Assembly (NCBI GenBank): GCA_030588275.1
Contig: JAUUYJ010000191.1
Coordinates: 1-5,313 of the forward strand
Origin: Candidatus Zixiibacteriota bacterium
GTDB lineage: Bacteria; Zixibacteria; MSB-5A5; GN15; JAAZOE01
Length of the DNA stretch: 5,313 nt
Direction: 5' to 3'
Made by a program: the position numbers and the translations under genes. Each line of letters opens with the position of its first letter. Within the stretch, counting starts at the first letter, position 1. The notes beneath the pieces were generated by a model, which was given only the letters and a program-made list of their open reading frames with translations, was not told the origin of the DNA and searched no databases. Positions 4,338-5,313 of the stretch are shown piece after piece.

Positions 4338-5313
4338 ATGTCGGAACCGGCGATTACTCCCGAAATGGTCAAAGAGCATGGCCTCTTGCCCGAAGAGTAC
4401 GAAAAAATTAAAGAGATCCTTGGGCGCAAACCTAATTTTACCGAACTTGGTATCTTTTCGGTTATGTGGTCAGAACATTGCTCGTATAAAAATTCGATTA
4501 CCCTGATCAAAACTTTGCCGCGCGAAGGAAAGCAATTGTTGGCCAAAGCGGGAGAAGAAAATGCCGGAGCGGTCGATATCGGTGATGGGTTGGCGGTTGT
4601 CTTTAAGATCGAATCCCACAATCATCCGTCGGCTCTGGAACCTTACCAGGGTGCGGCCACCGGCGTTGGTGGAATTTTGCGCGATATCTTTACCATGGGG
4701 GCACGCCCCATCGCCGCGTTGGATTCACTTCGTTTTGGATCGCTGGAAAACGACCGGGTCCGTTTCTTAGTCGATGGTGTTGTCCGCGGGATCGGCGATT
4801 ATGGAAATTCATTTGGCGTTCCGACTGTAGCGGGAGAAGTTTATTTCGACGAAGCGTACACCGGTAATCCGCTGGTCAACGCCATGGCAGTCGGCTTGGT
4901 GAAATCGGACAAAATCGCCTCCGCCACAACCGGCGGTGTCGGTAATCCGATAATGATCGTCGGGTCATCAACCGGGCGGGATGGTATTCACGGAGCAACC
5001 TTTGCCTCGATTGAGCTGTCGGAAGAATCGGAAGCGAAGAGATCGTCGGTTCAGATTGGTGATCCATTCACCGAAAAACTGCTGATGGAAGCGACTCTGG
5101 AAATTATCAATGAAGATCTGATCATTGGCATTCAGGATATGGGTGCCGCCGGGATTACCTGTTCCTCTTCTGAAATGTCAGCCAAGGGTGAAACCGGAAT
5201 CGAGATCGACCTCAAAAATGTGCCGCTTCGAGAAGAAAACATGACGCCGTACGAGATTCTGTTGTCGGAGTCGCAGGAACGGATGCTGGTCTGCGTCAAA
5301 AAAGGTTGCGAAG
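4338..5313 (+). CDS. purL: Phosphoribosylformylglycinamidine synthase subunit PurL (small type), cut by the window edge
   Basis: The gene encodes the ATP-dependent conversion of formylglycinamide ribonucleotide (FGAR) to FGAM, the fourth step of purine synthesis, in the cytoplasm. The 325 visible residues contain the family hallmarks: SEHCSYK with the conserved His47, ESHNHPSALEPYQGAATGVGG from residue 92, STGRDGIHGATFAS from 211, QIGDPFTEK at 239-247, and QDMGAAG at 266-272. The protein begins a few residues before the FTELGIFSVMWSEHC region, so it lacks the long N-terminal extension of the large single-chain enzyme. It is therefore the small form, which works with separate PurS and PurQ subunits not present here. 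Small PurL is usually about 720-760 residues, so somewhat under half is seen. The gene has its own promoter at 4283-4311 and is isolated from the dockerin block by a terminator; cotranscription with later pur genes cannot be judged. No frameshift is seen. Confidence 0.97.
   Translation, partial: MSEPAITPEMVKEHGLLPEEYEKIKEILGRKPNFTELGIFSVMWSEHCSYKNSITLIKTLPREGKQLLAKAGEENAGAVDIGDGLAVVFKIESHNHPSALEPYQGAATGVGGILRDIFTMGARPIAALDSLRFGSLENDRVRFLVDGVVRGIGDYGNSFGVPTVAGEVYFDEAYTGNPLVNAMAVGLVKSDKIASATTGGVGNPIMIVGSSTGRDGIHGATFASIELSEESEAKRSSVQIGDPFTEKLLMEATLEIINEDLIIGIQDMGAAGITCSSSEMSAKGETGIEIDLKNVPLREENMTPYEILLSESQERMLVCVKKGCE

Noticed and set aside
4148..4621. A 157-codon minus-strand open frame
   Set aside because: It is antisense to the terminator, the purL promoter and the conserved start of purL. 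Its reading across a transcription terminator and no ribosome site make it a shadow.
4279..4770. Two plus-strand open frames of 75 and 69 codons overlapping purL
   Set aside because: They are out-of-frame readings of conserved purL codons. The true purL frame is unbroken from 4338, so these do not mark a frameshift.
1..5313. CRISPR arrays, insertion-sequence ends, or a toxin-antitoxin or defence system
   Set aside because: No regularly spaced repeats, transposase motifs or small toxin-like gene pairs are visible. The only mobile-element signal is the partial integrase at the left edge.

Overview
The window looks like bacterial chromosome from a lineage of the FCB group or a nearby candidate phylum, possibly Zixibacteria. 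This is inferred mainly from two secreted proteins carrying dockerin-type calcium-binding repeats of the form GDANxDGxxNVGDAVYLINFVFKxGPxP, a style I associate with those genomes. Sequence alone cannot fix the taxon. Conventional sigma-70-like promoters, strong Shine-Dalgarno sites and compact genes all fit a bacterium.

Layout, left to right. Positions 1-241 (minus) hold the N-terminal 80 codons of a tyrosine recombinase (integrase), cut by the window edge. A near-palindrome (259-291) lies just before its ribosome binding site. A complete tRNA-Ser(UGA) gene (342-426, minus) lies directly behind the integrase, with its 3' end facing it. This is the classic arrangement of an element integrated at a tRNA 3' end, so the left edge is probably the end of an integrative element whose body lies outside the window. 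The tRNA has its own promoter at 437-465.

Next comes a minus-strand pair read right to left: a lipoprotein with one haem c motif (DUF3365/Tll0287-like, 1149-1784), then a SprT-like zinc metalloprotease with a C-terminal zinc ribbon (587-1123). They are 25 bases apart, and a possible terminator follows at 519-543.

On the plus strand, a consensus promoter at 1900-1928 drives a small exported protein that is little more than a signal peptide plus one dockerin module (1996-2325). A 575-residue exported protein follows (2419-4146), with an unassigned N-terminal domain, Ig/cadherin-like repeats and four dockerin-type repeats. A clear intrinsic terminator (4245-4274) closes this block. A second promoter with exactly the same -35 and -10 hexamers and spacing (4283-4311) starts purL, the small-type FGAM synthetase subunit of purine synthesis, which runs off the right edge.

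The genes therefore fall into separate units: a mobile-element end at a tRNA, a two-gene haem-lipoprotein/SprT unit, an exported dockerin-protein pair, and a housekeeping purine gene. No new multi-gene defence or metabolic system is evident. The most interesting points are the integrase/tRNA junction with its palindrome, the free-standing dockerin next to a large dockerin protein, and the inverted repeats at the starts of the two dockerin transcripts.
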